The notes: generated by a model from the sequence alone, not told the origin. A DNA stretch of 57,701 nucleotides from an uncultured Prevotellaceae bacterium (GCA_902785695.1 CACZZQ010000016.1:1-57701), one strand, 5' to 3'; counted from the first letter of the stretch, positions 1 to 7,670 are shown. Made by a program: numbers and translations.

Positions 1-87
1 TAGAGACGAGTCAACGTGAATTAAAAATTAAGTTTAACCGGGTCAACCCTTATCGTGAGTAAGACTCCAAGTAGTCAACTAAAATCG

Positions 88-1077
88 TTAAACTACACTA
101 TTTATACACAATAGGCATTCAGGAATCAGCCTTCTGGTTACAACAGATAAAGAATTCCCCTGTAAGAAATGTTTGATTGTTGCTATAAATTCCTCATCGT
201 AGATTTTAAGGTTTAGGCCCCTGACACCTCTACTCATTCTATTTCTTTCTGTTTTAAGTGTACCCTCAAGAAACTCGTAACGATTTTCGTCTTCTTTTAT
301 GCTAAAGGGAATATAGTACCATTTACCAAAGTTTCTATAGCCATCTACATTATCATTTGGCATGCCGATTTGACTTTCTTCCCACAATTTAAATTTATAG
401 TTTTGGCTTCGGCTTGTCAAAACATCTGTAATTGTTCTGAAATGCTTTTCAATGGGAAGCAAGGCTGCATTTATCAGTTCTTCAGAATCACCACTCTTAT
501 ATGCATCATTAAGCATGACAAGTTTGGTTCGCTTTAGTTCTTGATTAATATCATTTTTAGCAATTACCTCTCTAAGTATATTTCTACGGAGGTCTGAAAA
601 ATCTCCCTCTTTCACATCTGTCCATCTCAGATGCTCATAGGGGAGTTTGATAGGAGAAGCAATCTTGAAGATATTCTCAAATTCAACACAATATTTCCTC
701 ACCACTTCAGCTTCATCAGTTAATATAATGTTTTCGTTATTTTGGTTTGCATGATACGTCCAGTTGTATGAGCCAGTGATGACCTTATCATCTACTATGC
801 AGAACTTATGGTGCATTGTTCCGTTGCTTGGGATAGTAAACCTAACTTCTGCACCTTGATTAGATAAAGTTCCGAAGTCTAAACCAAATTCGTTTCGATT
901 CAAGAGGTCATCCAAAATCAATACTTTAATTTCGACATTTTGTTTTAAAGCATCTAGGAGTTTATTGAATAAAACAACGTTAGTAAACCATGCAACTGCA
1001 ATATATATTCTATTTTCCGCAGATGTAATGTTCGTTGATAAGACACTCTCAATGTTCTCAAAATAGACTTTTTGCAT
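88..1077 (-). CDS. Phospholipase D-like single-HKD protein, retron operon third gene
   Basis: A 329-residue protein. Residues 1-140 look like a PLD-superfamily nuclease domain: a short strand/helix start, then an H-x-K-x4-D motif seen as HHKFCIVD, followed by TGSYNWT, the usual tail of an HKD motif. Only one HKD motif is visible, as in the Nuc/BfiI type that forms its active site from two subunits. The C-terminal 190 residues are not recognised. No signal peptide or membrane segment is seen, so it is probably cytoplasmic. Its start codon overlaps the stop of the preceding gene by one base, so it is translationally linked to the 308-residue protein and the retron reverse transcriptase. In that setting it is the best effector candidate, probably a nuclease acting on nucleic acid or phospholipid; this is inference. 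The gene is AT-rich compared with the core genes. Confidence 0.8.
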   Translation of the reverse strand: MQKVYFENIESVLSTNITSAENRIYIAVAWFTNVVLFNKLLDALKQNVEIKVLILDDLLNRNEFGLDFGTLSNQGAEVRFTIPSNGTMHHKFCIVDDKVITGSYNWTYHANQNNENIILTDEAEVVRKYCVEFENIFKIASPIKLPYEHLRWTDVKEGDFSDLRRNILREVIAKNDINQELKRTKLVMLNDAYKSGDSEELINAALLPIEKHFRTITDVLTSRSQNYKFKLWEESQIGMPNDNVDGYRNFGKWYYIPFSIKEDENRYEFLEGTLKTERNRMSRGVRGLNLKIYDEEFIATIKHFLQGNSLSVVTRRLIPECLLCINSVV

Positions 1078-2003
1078 TACTTCTTTTCTTTCTTATTATA
1101 CTTATCAAATTGGGAAAGATCCATTTTCCCTTTTACATTCAGTTCGATTCCTACCTTTTTGACTTCAATTGATTCTGCATATGTCGCGATTTCTGGAATC
1201 ATTTTTGAACCATTTCGCACATAATCTACAAATTGAGCCATACAGCCAAGAAACTTGAAATAATAGAATGATTTCATTGGAACAATACGACCAAGTGTTT
1301 CTTCTTCCCATTGGGTTAATGTATTCCCCCTATGGTTCATGTTCCTGCATTGATAGATATCATTTAGCAAGCCAGTAATTTCACGAAAGCTATCAAAATC
1401 GCTACTTTTCAATTTAGTTCCATAACCATAGAAATATACAATAATTCTCATTTTATCAGATGCGAATTGATTCTGGAGAGATTTTTTTGACTTTTCTACT
1501 GAATTTGGAAGGCCACTTTTACTAGTTCCATAGAAAATCAAATTAGCAATATCAGTTTTGCCTGTTCTATCTTTAAAATCAGGTTCTTGTTGTCCCTCAG
1601 GGGCTTTTACATAAGCTAAATGGCCCCACATTTTATCTGTAATTTCTGCTAAAACGGAGGATTCACATATTTTGTTGGAAATATTCTCAATCTGCTGATA
1701 CAATGCTAAACAGAAATCGCCAAAATTGTCTTTCCGATGGAAAGATTCCATTCTAACATAATCTTCAATCAATGTTGGAATAATAGCAGCAATGGGGAAA
1801 TCTTTATAAAACTCCTCAGCCTGTTTACGAATAATTTTCTCTATACAATATTCGTATATCTGATTCAAACGTTCATCTTCTATTATAGCAGAATTTGCGA
1901 CAGAAGTTATTCCCAACTTCTTTCGCAACTCTTCATTGAATTCAGCATCTTGCTTAGTCAACAGATATATCTTTTCTATGGCAGTTTTTTTGTTTTCTTC
2001 CAT
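1077..2003 (-). CDS. Uncharacterised retron-associated protein with HEPN-like motif
   Basis: A 308-residue mostly helical, probably soluble protein that I do not recognise. Near residues 217-225 it has YQCRNMNHRG, which resembles the R-N-x-H signature of HEPN ribonuclease folds. The spacing (R-x3-H) is one residue shorter than the usual R-x4-6-H, so the resemblance is only suggestive. It starts one base after the reverse transcriptase stop and overlaps the PLD gene by one base, so the three are co-expressed. Possible roles are a second effector, an adaptor that holds the PLD protein and the msDNA together, or a toxin controlled by the retron. Low GC like its neighbours. Confidence 0.6.
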   Translation of the reverse strand: MEENKKTAIEKIYLLTKQDAEFNEELRKKLGITSVANSAIIEDERLNQIYEYCIEKIIRKQAEEFYKDFPIAAIIPTLIEDYVRMESFHRKDNFGDFCLALYQQIENISNKICESSVLAEITDKMWGHLAYVKAPEGQQEPDFKDRTGKTDIANLIFYGTSKSGLPNSVEKSKKSLQNQFASDKMRIIVYFYGYGTKLKSSDFDSFREITGLLNDIYQCRNMNHRGNTLTQWEEETLGRIVPMKSFYYFKFLGCMAQFVDYVRNGSKMIPEIATYAESIEVKKVGIELNVKGKMDLSQFDKYNKKEKK

Positions 2004-2004
2004 A

Positions 2005-3450
2005 TTAACACGTATTTAATAGTGAATCCAATTCTTCATTTAGTTTATCGATGTCAACAATAGGAGGAGGTGGTACCATCACTTTATCCTTCCTATGAAT
2101 AAGCCAAAAGGGTTTGTCATCCTTACCTCGGCAAGTTGATATGACAAGAATATCTTTATTTTGTTCCTCTTCGATAGTGAGAGATTTATTAACGGATACC
2201 AGAATCTTTTTCTCGTTAAGCATGAAATAAGCGTAATGGTGTCCTTTTTCACTGATGGCAAAGATGATTTTTGTGAAGTTTTTCTTTTCGAAATCAGCAA
2301 TACTATTCGTTTCCAAATAGGTTACACCCTTTGAGTTCGTCTTTTCAGCAATGACGTCCTTATTAGCTAATTTGATGAACTTTGTATGAAGTCTGGTATA
2401 GACAGAATCTTCTTCACCTTTCACCATCTTCAAGTACATGAGTTTACCATCAATCACGTTAATCAAATCAGGATTACCTTTCTTAATATGACCTTTCTCT
2501 TCCTTATACTTTGGAAAGAATTTGCTGTAGGCCACATTATATCCATACCTATCCCACATGTATAACAAGTTACGGATATCACGAACATATTTTTGTGTGA
2601 CGTTAAGTTTGTCACTAACAATAATGCCTGTCACTTCCTGTCTAGCCCCCCTTCGTTGCAATCGTGTTTTGGATTCATTGATAGTAAACCCTTGTTCCTT
2701 AATGATCCGATGGAGTTCCTGTATGAATTTACCGTTTTTACTATACACGAAACGCATAGATGAAAAGGTTATGTCATCTGCATAGCGTGTATAGTTCATA
2801 TTAAAACGCTTGGCTAACCTGCTCAGGTAATAGTCAAGTTTATCACATATCATATTAGTGATAATGGGAGAAGTTGGTGATCCCTGAGGAAGTACATAGA
2901 TATCTTTTTTATTCCCTTTATCATCCTCTCGACTTTCCTTCATGCAGCATAAGCCTGCCAATAAATTCGCTATAGACTGAGTGAATTTAAAGGGCGGAAC
3001 TTGTAATCTCTTCCAAACACGTGCCTGATGGATGCTGGGGAAGAAATCCTTTAAGTCAATGTTGTACACATATTCCATCCCAACATGAACATTAGCATTG
3101 GTGACAACAGAACGTCCATCGGTAAATCCCATCGCATATTCCGATGGCGTGTACATTGAACGCAATAGTTCATTGATAGCAGAAAGCATCATCATATAAC
3201 TCTGTGTCCTTGGTGCTGTTATCTGCCGGAAACCACCTGACTTCTTTTTTATTTTGAACTGCCTATAGCGATGAAAAGTATGGTTAGGGTTACAATAGAA
3301 GTTGATCTGTTTTTCTGTGAATGGATGATACATAGACGAATCGAACCCCATGTCTTCAATCTCAGCCTTTTTTATCAGGTTGAGGATTTTGAGAAGATCA
3401 TCCTTCGTCTTTAATTGTGAAGCTTGTTGAACTATCTGTTTTCTATCCAT
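2005..3450 (-). CDS. Retron reverse transcriptase with C-terminal extension
   Basis: A 481-residue reverse transcriptase. It has the two retron-diagnostic motifs: NAxxH (NANVH, residues 118-122) and VTG (residues 273-275, in EVTGIIVSDK). The polymerase core is intact: catalytic aspartates in NIDLKDFFPSI (D132, D135), PQGSPTSP (188-195) and YADD (223-226). Retron reverse transcriptases use an adjacent structured RNA as primer and template to make msDNA. Most are about 300-350 residues. Here roughly 130-150 extra residues follow the thumb region, ending in a proline-rich stretch (VPPPP) and an acidic tail; I do not recognise this extension. ATG at 3450 is preceded within 25 bases by the 3' arm of the non-coding RNA, as expected. 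It is the first protein gene of a three-gene operon with one-base junctions. Confidence 0.93.
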   Translation of the reverse strand: MDRKQIVQQASQLKTKDDLLKILNLIKKAEIEDMGFDSSMYHPFTEKQINFYCNPNHTFHRYRQFKIKKKSGGFRQITAPRTQSYMMMLSAINELLRSMYTPSEYAMGFTDGRSVVTNANVHVGMEYVYNIDLKDFFPSIHQARVWKRLQVPPFKFTQSIANLLAGLCCMKESREDDKGNKKDIYVLPQGSPTSPIITNMICDKLDYYLSRLAKRFNMNYTRYADDITFSSMRFVYSKNGKFIQELHRIIKEQGFTINESKTRLQRRGARQEVTGIIVSDKLNVTQKYVRDIRNLLYMWDRYGYNVAYSKFFPKYKEEKGHIKKGNPDLINVIDGKLMYLKMVKGEEDSVYTRLHTKFIKLANKDVIAEKTNSKGVTYLETNSIADFEKKNFTKIIFAISEKGHHYAYFMLNEKKILVSVNKSLTIEEEQNKDILVISTCRGKDDKPFWLIHRKDKVMVPPPPIVDIDKLNEELDSLLNTC

Positions 3451-3471
3451 TTAACTTCTATTATAATTAGG

Positions 3472-3755
3472 AAGCGGTCTCTGAGGTCTTTCTACTGAAA
3501 TGTCTTTTCTTTGTATAAGAAGATAATAATCCAATATAATATGTAACAGATGGCTTATTCGAGCCAATCACATAATACAATAACAATGTACAACGTACGA
3601 AATAGTGCAACGTTGACGCTCTAACATTGTTTCTCTCCAGAACTCCAAAGAGACTGAAGACATCTTGCGAATCTACCTCCGAAGAGGTAGGGCTTGCACC
3701 ACGCAGGACGAAGTTCAAAATACCATTTCAGTTTCCAGACTGTCAAAGACCGCTT
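3472..3755 (-). ncRNA. Retron msr-msd non-coding RNA
   Basis: Read on the minus strand, the 5' arm AAGCGGTCTTTGA (3743-3755) pairs with TCAGAGACCGCTT (3472-3484), 13 pairs with one G-U. The stem resumes with GTCT (3737-3740) against AGAC (3486-3489) and ACTGAAATG (3724-3732) against CATTTCAGT (3494-3502). These are the a1/a2 repeats expected at the ends of a retron RNA. Inside are a 7-bp hairpin with a UUCG loop (3673-3690), a hairpin AACAATGT/ACATTGTT (3582-3589 with 3624-3631) that also contains CAACGT/ACGTTG, and a third, ATGTGA/TTACAT plus TGGCT/AGCCA (3541-3573). The first is probably msr and the later long hairpins msd. I cannot place the branching guanosine with confidence. The 3' end lies 22 bases before the reverse transcriptase ATG. 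Confidence 0.85.
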
Positions 3756-3808
3756 ATTTTCATTTTATGAAGAACGACTCTTCTTAATTCAAGATATGGG
3801 ACTAATAG

Positions 3809-4417
3809 CTATCGCTTTTTAACCAAACGAATGGGCAATCTATAACCAGAGAATACGTTTGCTAAACCAAAATTTTTAATACTATTAGTTCCAGACGAAA
3901 TGACCACAGCCTCCTTCTCAACTCCATTGCCTTTATTACAAATCCAAAAATATACAGAGCCACCACCTCCATACGATACGTTCTTATGGACGAGTTTTGC
4001 GTCTACCATATACCCTTCTGACCTAAATTTTATAGTATTACCATTAGGACCAATACATGTAACTCCATAGAAAGACAAGCCAGAACTGCTATAGTGAAAA
4101 TCAAATCTACAATAATCCAACAATTCTTTCCATTGTTCTTCCGTTGGAATACTATATGCAGTTGCTTTCTCATATGTTAGAAACAAAAGTTCACCATTCT
4201 TATCTGTTTCATAACCAGCAGCCCACAAAGTTCCACTTGGAAGTCCAAGATCAACATATTTTTCTATTACACTTCGAATATCAATGGGTATTTCTTCTTT
4301 ACAATCCTTATATCCATCATGATATCCATCGGCATACACTTTCGCAAATGCCTCTTTCAGGATTTCAAGTACATTCTCTTCTGCATAGCTATATGCTTTT
4401 TCACTTAATTTTTCCAT
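3809..4417 (-). CDS. FISUMP-like domain protein upstream of the retron
   Basis: A 202-residue protein. Residues 1-45 are helical. From about residue 54 it reads VDLGLPSGTLWAAGYETD, then SIPTEEQWKELL, and near the C-terminus SGYRLPIRLV, the pattern of the Fibrobacter succinogenes major paralogous (FISUMP) and formylglycine-enzyme-like domains common in Bacteroidales. No signal peptide is seen, although many relatives are exported. Its stop lies 53 bases before the 5' arm of the retron RNA on the same strand, and no TAnnTTTG box is visible in that gap. The RNA and reverse transcriptase could therefore be transcribed from this gene's promoter. Function unknown; whether it belongs to the retron system is inference. 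Confidence 0.6.
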   Translation of the reverse strand: MEKLSEKAYSYAEENVLEILKEAFAKVYADGYHDGYKDCKEEIPIDIRSVIEKYVDLGLPSGTLWAAGYETDKNGELLFLTYEKATAYSIPTEEQWKELLDYCRFDFHYSSSGLSFYGVTCIGPNGNTIKFRSEGYMVDAKLVHKNVSYGGGGSVYFWICNKGNGVEKEAVVISSGTNSIKNFGLANVFSGYRLPIRLVKKR

Positions 4418-4444
4418 TTTCTTATTATTTTTTGATTTCTACTG

Positions 4445-4480
4445 CAAAAATACCAATAAATTACGAACACTACGTTCGTA
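4445..4480 (-). promoter_or_regulatory. Promoter with palindromic operator candidate before FISUMP-like gene
   Basis: On the minus strand a -7 box TATTTTTG (4445-4452) lies 27 bases before the ATG at 4417. Nine bases upstream of the box is TGTTCGTA (4462-4469), part of a perfect inverted repeat TACGAAC-5 bases-GTTCGTA (4462-4480) that also covers the WYL gene stop codon. The same TGTTCGTA lies exactly nine bases before the WYL gene's own -7 box, so it is a candidate operator for the WYL protein. Confidence 0.6.
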
Positions 4481-5507
4481 CAATAGAATATATTTCATTC
4501 ATCTCGGAAATCCGCTTGAATATATTATCCTGGATATGTCCATCGGATTGTAACACAATCAATTCTTTTCCATAAGAACATAGTTCACGGATAAGTTCGA
4601 AATTGGGGATACAATCTAAAGTAAAGAACATCCCGCTTTTAAGTTGAGGATATTTGAGCCGTAACTGCTGTTCTAAAGCACCTTTAATTGACGTATAACT
4701 GCCATGAATAGGCTTGGTGTCTACATAACCTTTTGAAAAATCGCTTACCCATAATAAAATATGTTCAACAGGTCTTTCCTCATAAAGAGTAACACCAACT
4801 ATATCCTCGAATCGATCATAGATTTCATCGGGGCACTCTATATACTTTTTCTCAGGTAATGGTTCCACTTTGTCTATCCTGTCCAATGCAAAATTTAGAA
4901 TCTTTTGGTCGCTATCTGCTGCGCCAAGTAGGAACCATCTGTCATTATACTGCTTCAGAAGATAAGGATGAAAATCGATACTTCTGATAGTCTCGTCGCT
5001 GAAGGTATGATACGACAGCTTTATAACCACCTCATTTGATATGTTATCGAATAGAGTTCCAAGCAAATTTGAATTCTGCAAGTACGGATTATTGCTGAAA
5101 CTAATAATTTGTCTGCGTTCTTCAATGTGCAACCCAATCTTAAAATCTTCAAGCCAGCCAAAGTTGTCAAGTCCATCAAACTGACCTATCGTACTTAACA
5201 CTTCGCGAAGAAGGTTTTGTTCTTCGCGACTTATCTCCTTCTTGAATATTGAGAAAGAACGGTTTTCATAATGAATACAATGTTTCCCATTCTTATTAAA
5301 TCGCTCTAAGGGAGCTGAGAATGGCGCATATTCCAATGTGTTTATATCCTTTTCGATGCAACGTTGAGTCACTTCTGGAAATCCGTCCTCATACAGCATA
5401 TCATTCACCTTCTCTGTGAGATCATGAATGTCATAGAAATGGTGATAGTCTGACAGCAGACTGTCTAAATACTTATATCTTATGAGTGCATTTTTGTTTG
5501 TAGGCAT
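4470..5507 (-). CDS. WYL-domain transcriptional regulator
   Basis: A 345-residue DNA-binding regulator. Residues 1-60 form a winged-helix-like region (RYKYLDSLLSDYHHFYDI, then a DINTLEYAP segment). Residues about 150-230 are the WYL domain, with IKLSYHTFSDE, FHPYLLKQYNDRWFLLGA and LNFALDRIDKVEPL. A C-terminal domain follows. WYL proteins bind a ligand, often nucleic acid or nucleotide, and in Bacteroidetes they often repress or activate defence and mobile-element operons. Its gene precedes the FISUMP-like gene and the retron on the same strand, which suggests it controls them and itself; this is inference, supported by the shared promoter element. ATG at 5507 lies 19 bases after a TACCTTTG box. 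Confidence 0.88.
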   Translation of the reverse strand: MPTNKNALIRYKYLDSLLSDYHHFYDIHDLTEKVNDMLYEDGFPEVTQRCIEKDINTLEYAPFSAPLERFNKNGKHCIHYENRSFSIFKKEISREEQNLLREVLSTIGQFDGLDNFGWLEDFKIGLHIEERRQIISFSNNPYLQNSNLLGTLFDNISNEVVIKLSYHTFSDETIRSIDFHPYLLKQYNDRWFLLGAADSDQKILNFALDRIDKVEPLPEKKYIECPDEIYDRFEDIVGVTLYEERPVEHILLWVSDFSKGYVDTKPIHGSYTSIKGALEQQLRLKYPQLKSGMFFTLDCIPNFELIRELCSYGKELIVLQSDGHIQDNIFKRISEMNEIYSIVRT

Positions 5508-5525
5508 ATCTTCCTATTTTTGCGA

Positions 5526-5551
5526 CAAAGGTACGCTGCTAATACGAACAC
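5526..5551 (-). promoter_or_regulatory. WYL gene promoter with shared operator element
   Basis: On the minus strand TACCTTTG (5526-5533) is a Bacteroidetes -7 box before the WYL ATG at 5507. TGTTCGTA (5543-5550) lies nine bases upstream of it, the same element at the same spacing as in the next promoter downstream. On the plus strand the two sites share TACGAACAC, nine bases. Here the element is a half-site, whereas at 4462-4480 it is a full palindrome. Confidence 0.6.
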
Positions 5552-5693
5552 AATGATCGCAAATCTTCATTTTAATTATTGGACATTGCAAAGATACAAC
5601 ATTTCTTCTAAATCCCTACTGCCAATGAACAATTATTTTCATTTTCGCAAGCCTTGTTTTCGTATTTTACTTGGAGCTTATCACTAATACAGC

Positions 5694-5701
5694 TACATTT
5701 G
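5694..5701 (+). promoter_or_regulatory. Promoter -7 box TACATTTG
   Basis: A TAnnTTTG box sits 15 bases before the ATG at 5717. It lies downstream of an earlier in-frame methionine at 5654, so that earlier start would not be transcribed from here. This supports 5717. Confidence 0.6.
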
Positions 5702-5716
5702 CAAACAAAAAGAGAT

Positions 5717-6163
5717 ATGATTATGAGAAAGAAGATTTTGACAATGAGCTTGCTTTGCTCAATGGCTATGGGAGCAAACGCTCAGGTATATGCCTATGAC
5801 ACTTGGATGCAGATGCCTACAAGGGACATTTATGATGATGGGGCGATGAATATGTATGTCAGGGCATTGGCTGAGACTGCAGCAAGGCGGAAGGCAAACT
5901 TCGAGCGATATAGCAATCTGGCTGATGAGGCTTTCAACAAGAAGCAATGGAACTACGTTATCTATTATGTAAACGAAGCATTGGAAACGGAGTATTACAA
6001 CGGGGAACTTTTCTTTCTGCGTGGCTGTGCCTATGAGATGCTGGGAAATGAACGGCAGGCAAAGAAAGACTATCGGAAAGGCAAGAAGAATGGCTCGTAT
6101 CGGGCAGTCCTTGCTATGGAACAACTAAAGGAAAAGCAGAAGCAAAGGAGAAAGAGAAGATAA
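5717..6163 (+). CDS. Small exported TPR-like protein
   Basis: A 148-residue protein starting MIMRKKILTMS, with a signal peptide ending near ANA. The mature part has about one and a half helical repeats of tetratricopeptide type (ADEAFNKKQWNYVIYYVNEAL, then FFLRGCAYEMLGNERQAKKDY) and ends in a very basic tail (KEKQKQRRKRR). TPR domains usually bind other proteins; the partner is unknown. The next gene, also exported, starts 31 bases later without an obvious promoter, so the two are probably co-transcribed. I chose the start at 5717 because the promoter box is at 5694 and the signal peptide begins there. Confidence 0.7.
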   Translation: MIMRKKILTMSLLCSMAMGANAQVYAYDTWMQMPTRDIYDDGAMNMYVRALAETAARRKANFERYSNLADEAFNKKQWNYVIYYVNEALETEYYNGELFFLRGCAYEMLGNERQAKKDYRKGKKNGSYRAVLAMEQLKEKQKQRRKRR

Positions 6164-6193
6164 TCAGCAGTATCAATAACAACTAAAACAACA

Positions 6194-6736
6194 ATGATTA
6201 TGAAAAAAGTATTTATGATGTTAGTGACAATCGTATTTGCAGCCACAGCAAACGCACAGTATTATAATGTGGGCACGTCAACAACGTCGACTGATTATTT
6301 CGGCAATCAGACAACAACACATCGTAATCAGTATGGGCAGACGACAGGAACTTCGACCTCGTCAACGGACTACTTCGGCAATAGAACGACTACGCATCGT
6401 GATCAGTATGGGAGAACCATAGGCACATCAACGACTTCTACGGATTACTTTGGCAACAGAACAACCACTCATCGTAATCAGTATGAGCAGACAACAGGAA
6501 CGTCAAGAACGAATACAGATTACTTTGGCAACACCAATACCACTTACTCTGATCCTTATGGACGTTCCACAGGTACCTCAACAACCTCTACTGATTACTA
6601 TGGCAATACCACAACTACGTATCGTAACCAATATGGACAAACGCAGGGTTCATCCACTTCATCCTACGACTATTTCGGCAACCGAAACACGCAGCAGCAC
6701 AGCAATAATACAAACACGTCTATATGGACGTGGTAG
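6194..6736 (+). CDS. Exported protein of 25-residue tandem repeats
   Basis: A 180-residue protein with a signal peptide (MIMKKVFMMLVTI to ANAQ). Nearly all the rest is five tandem units of 25 residues plus a degenerate sixth. The unit is G-T-S-x-x-S-T-D-Y-F-G-N-x-T-T-T-x-R-x-Q-Y-G-x-T-x, rich in Thr, Ser, Tyr and Gly, and it ends with SIWTW. The DYFGN...QYG pattern resembles YD-type repeats, so an elongated extracellular beta structure is plausible. There are no catalytic residues to point to. It probably shares a transcript with the TPR-like gene upstream, and the transcript ends at the hairpin at 6799. Confidence 0.75.
   Translation: MIMKKVFMMLVTIVFAATANAQYYNVGTSTTSTDYFGNQTTTHRNQYGQTTGTSTSSTDYFGNRTTTHRDQYGRTIGTSTTSTDYFGNRTTTHRNQYEQTTGTSRTNTDYFGNTNTTYSDPYGRSTGTSTTSTDYYGNTTTTYRNQYGQTQGSSTSSYDYFGNRNTQQHSNNTNTSIWTW
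6272..6646 (+). repeat. 75-bp tandem repeat, about five copies
   Basis: Five in-frame 75-base units encode the 25-residue repeats. Copies differ mostly at synonymous positions and at a few residues (for example DYFGN or DYYGN). The amino acid pattern is therefore kept under selection rather than freshly duplicated, although copy number could still vary between strains. Confidence 0.85.
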
Positions 6737-6798
6737 GGAGGAAAGATGTATGATGTAAGATGGCAGAAGGATGATGGTATATTACTGATGGAAAAACT

Positions 6799-6827
6799 GA
6801 GGACATAACCTTGTGGGCTATGTCCTC
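6799..6827. terminator. Bidirectional terminator hairpin
   Basis: GAGGACATA (6799-6807) pairs perfectly with TATGTCCTC (6819-6827) across an 11-base loop. It lies between two convergent genes, the repeat protein (plus) and the phosphoribosyltransferase-like gene (minus), so it can serve both. Confidence 0.7.
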
Positions 6828-6841
6828 GTTTGGTGATTACA

Positions 6842-7645
6842 TCAAAATGAATCTGCCATCAAATCCTTTCGTCCTATAAGGCTGAATATCGTGATGTTGT
6901 TGTCATCATTGACTATTCTAAGGGAACGAAGAATTTCGTTAAGCGTTGAGCCACTAGTTGTCACATCATCGATTACCAATACATTCTGCTTTCGAATGGT
7001 TGCATAAAGCTCCTTATCAGCATCTGAAGCAAACTTTAAGAATTGAATCATGTAGGGACGGAAACGACTTTTCTTTACGTCTTTTGCTATTGTGAAATAA
7101 TCCTTTTGGTGAATGAGATCAAGCATTTTGTTGATTGACAAACGGACTTCTTCTTTCTGAGCCTCAGTATAACGAGGCCGTCCATTCTCTAGTACATCAT
7201 CCAAATATGACTGTTCAAAACCGTCCATATCAAATGAAATGTTTGATGGAAGAGCCTTTACCAACTCCATTTTCCTCAAGGTTGGCTGAGCAAAACGGTA
7301 GATGTAGCGCAACATATATTGATTTACCTTGCTTGATGATTCTGGCATAACTACCAAATCATAATCAAACAGATTGATATGCTTGTCAAGATTATCAACG
7401 GCCTTCTTGATGAAGTTCGTTAAATCAGGCGTATCCTGTAATGCATCTGTGAATTTAACATATTTGATAAAGGCGGTGCGTACAGAACTGTCAATCTGCT
7501 CTGAGAACTCATAGCCATAATAGAAGCATTTACCAAATGCCTCTACCTGATAGTCATTACCTATAAGGCAAACAATATCATCAGCGCCATCATGCTCGAA
7601 GTCAAACACAAACTTCTTCTCTGTATCGTCGAATGTTACGCCCAT
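6842..7645 (-). CDS. Phosphoribosyltransferase-like protein
   Basis: A 267-residue protein. Its C-terminal part contains NVLVIDDVTTSGSTLNEIL, the PRPP-binding loop of type I phosphoribosyltransferases, here followed by a helix and a short strand. The N-terminal two thirds are not recognised; they may be a separate domain, with LFDYDLVVMPESSSKVN resembling the flexible-loop region of ComF-like proteins. It may be a nucleotide or ComF-like PRTase, but the substrate cannot be told. I chose the ATG at 7645 over one 48 bases upstream because a TATCTTTG box (7663-7670) lies between them. It stands alone between a terminator and a long gene-free stretch. Confidence 0.65.
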   Translation of the reverse strand: MGVTFDDTEKKFVFDFEHDGADDIVCLIGNDYQVEAFGKCFYYGYEFSEQIDSSVRTAFIKYVKFTDALQDTPDLTNFIKKAVDNLDKHINLFDYDLVVMPESSSKVNQYMLRYIYRFAQPTLRKMELVKALPSNISFDMDGFEQSYLDDVLENGRPRYTEAQKEEVRLSINKMLDLIHQKDYFTIAKDVKKSRFRPYMIQFLKFASDADKELYATIRKQNVLVIDDVTTSGSTLNEILRSLRIVNDDNNITIFSLIGRKDLMADSF

Positions 7646-7662
7646 ATAACTTTTTACGTTTG

Positions 7663-7670
7663 CAAAGATA
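7663..7670 (-). promoter_or_regulatory. Promoter -7 box TATCTTTG
   Basis: A Bacteroidetes -7 box on the minus strand 17 bases before the ATG at 7645. It excludes the longer reading frame beginning at 7693. Confidence 0.6.

Noticed and set aside
3467-3718. 83-residue open frame inside the retron RNA
   Set aside because: It lies wholly within the structured ncRNA and its residues show no domain or signal; the paired arms explain the sequence better.
5654-5716. Longer N-terminus of the TPR-like protein
   Set aside because: The start at 5654 is upstream of the -7 box and would put 21 extra residues before the signal peptide.
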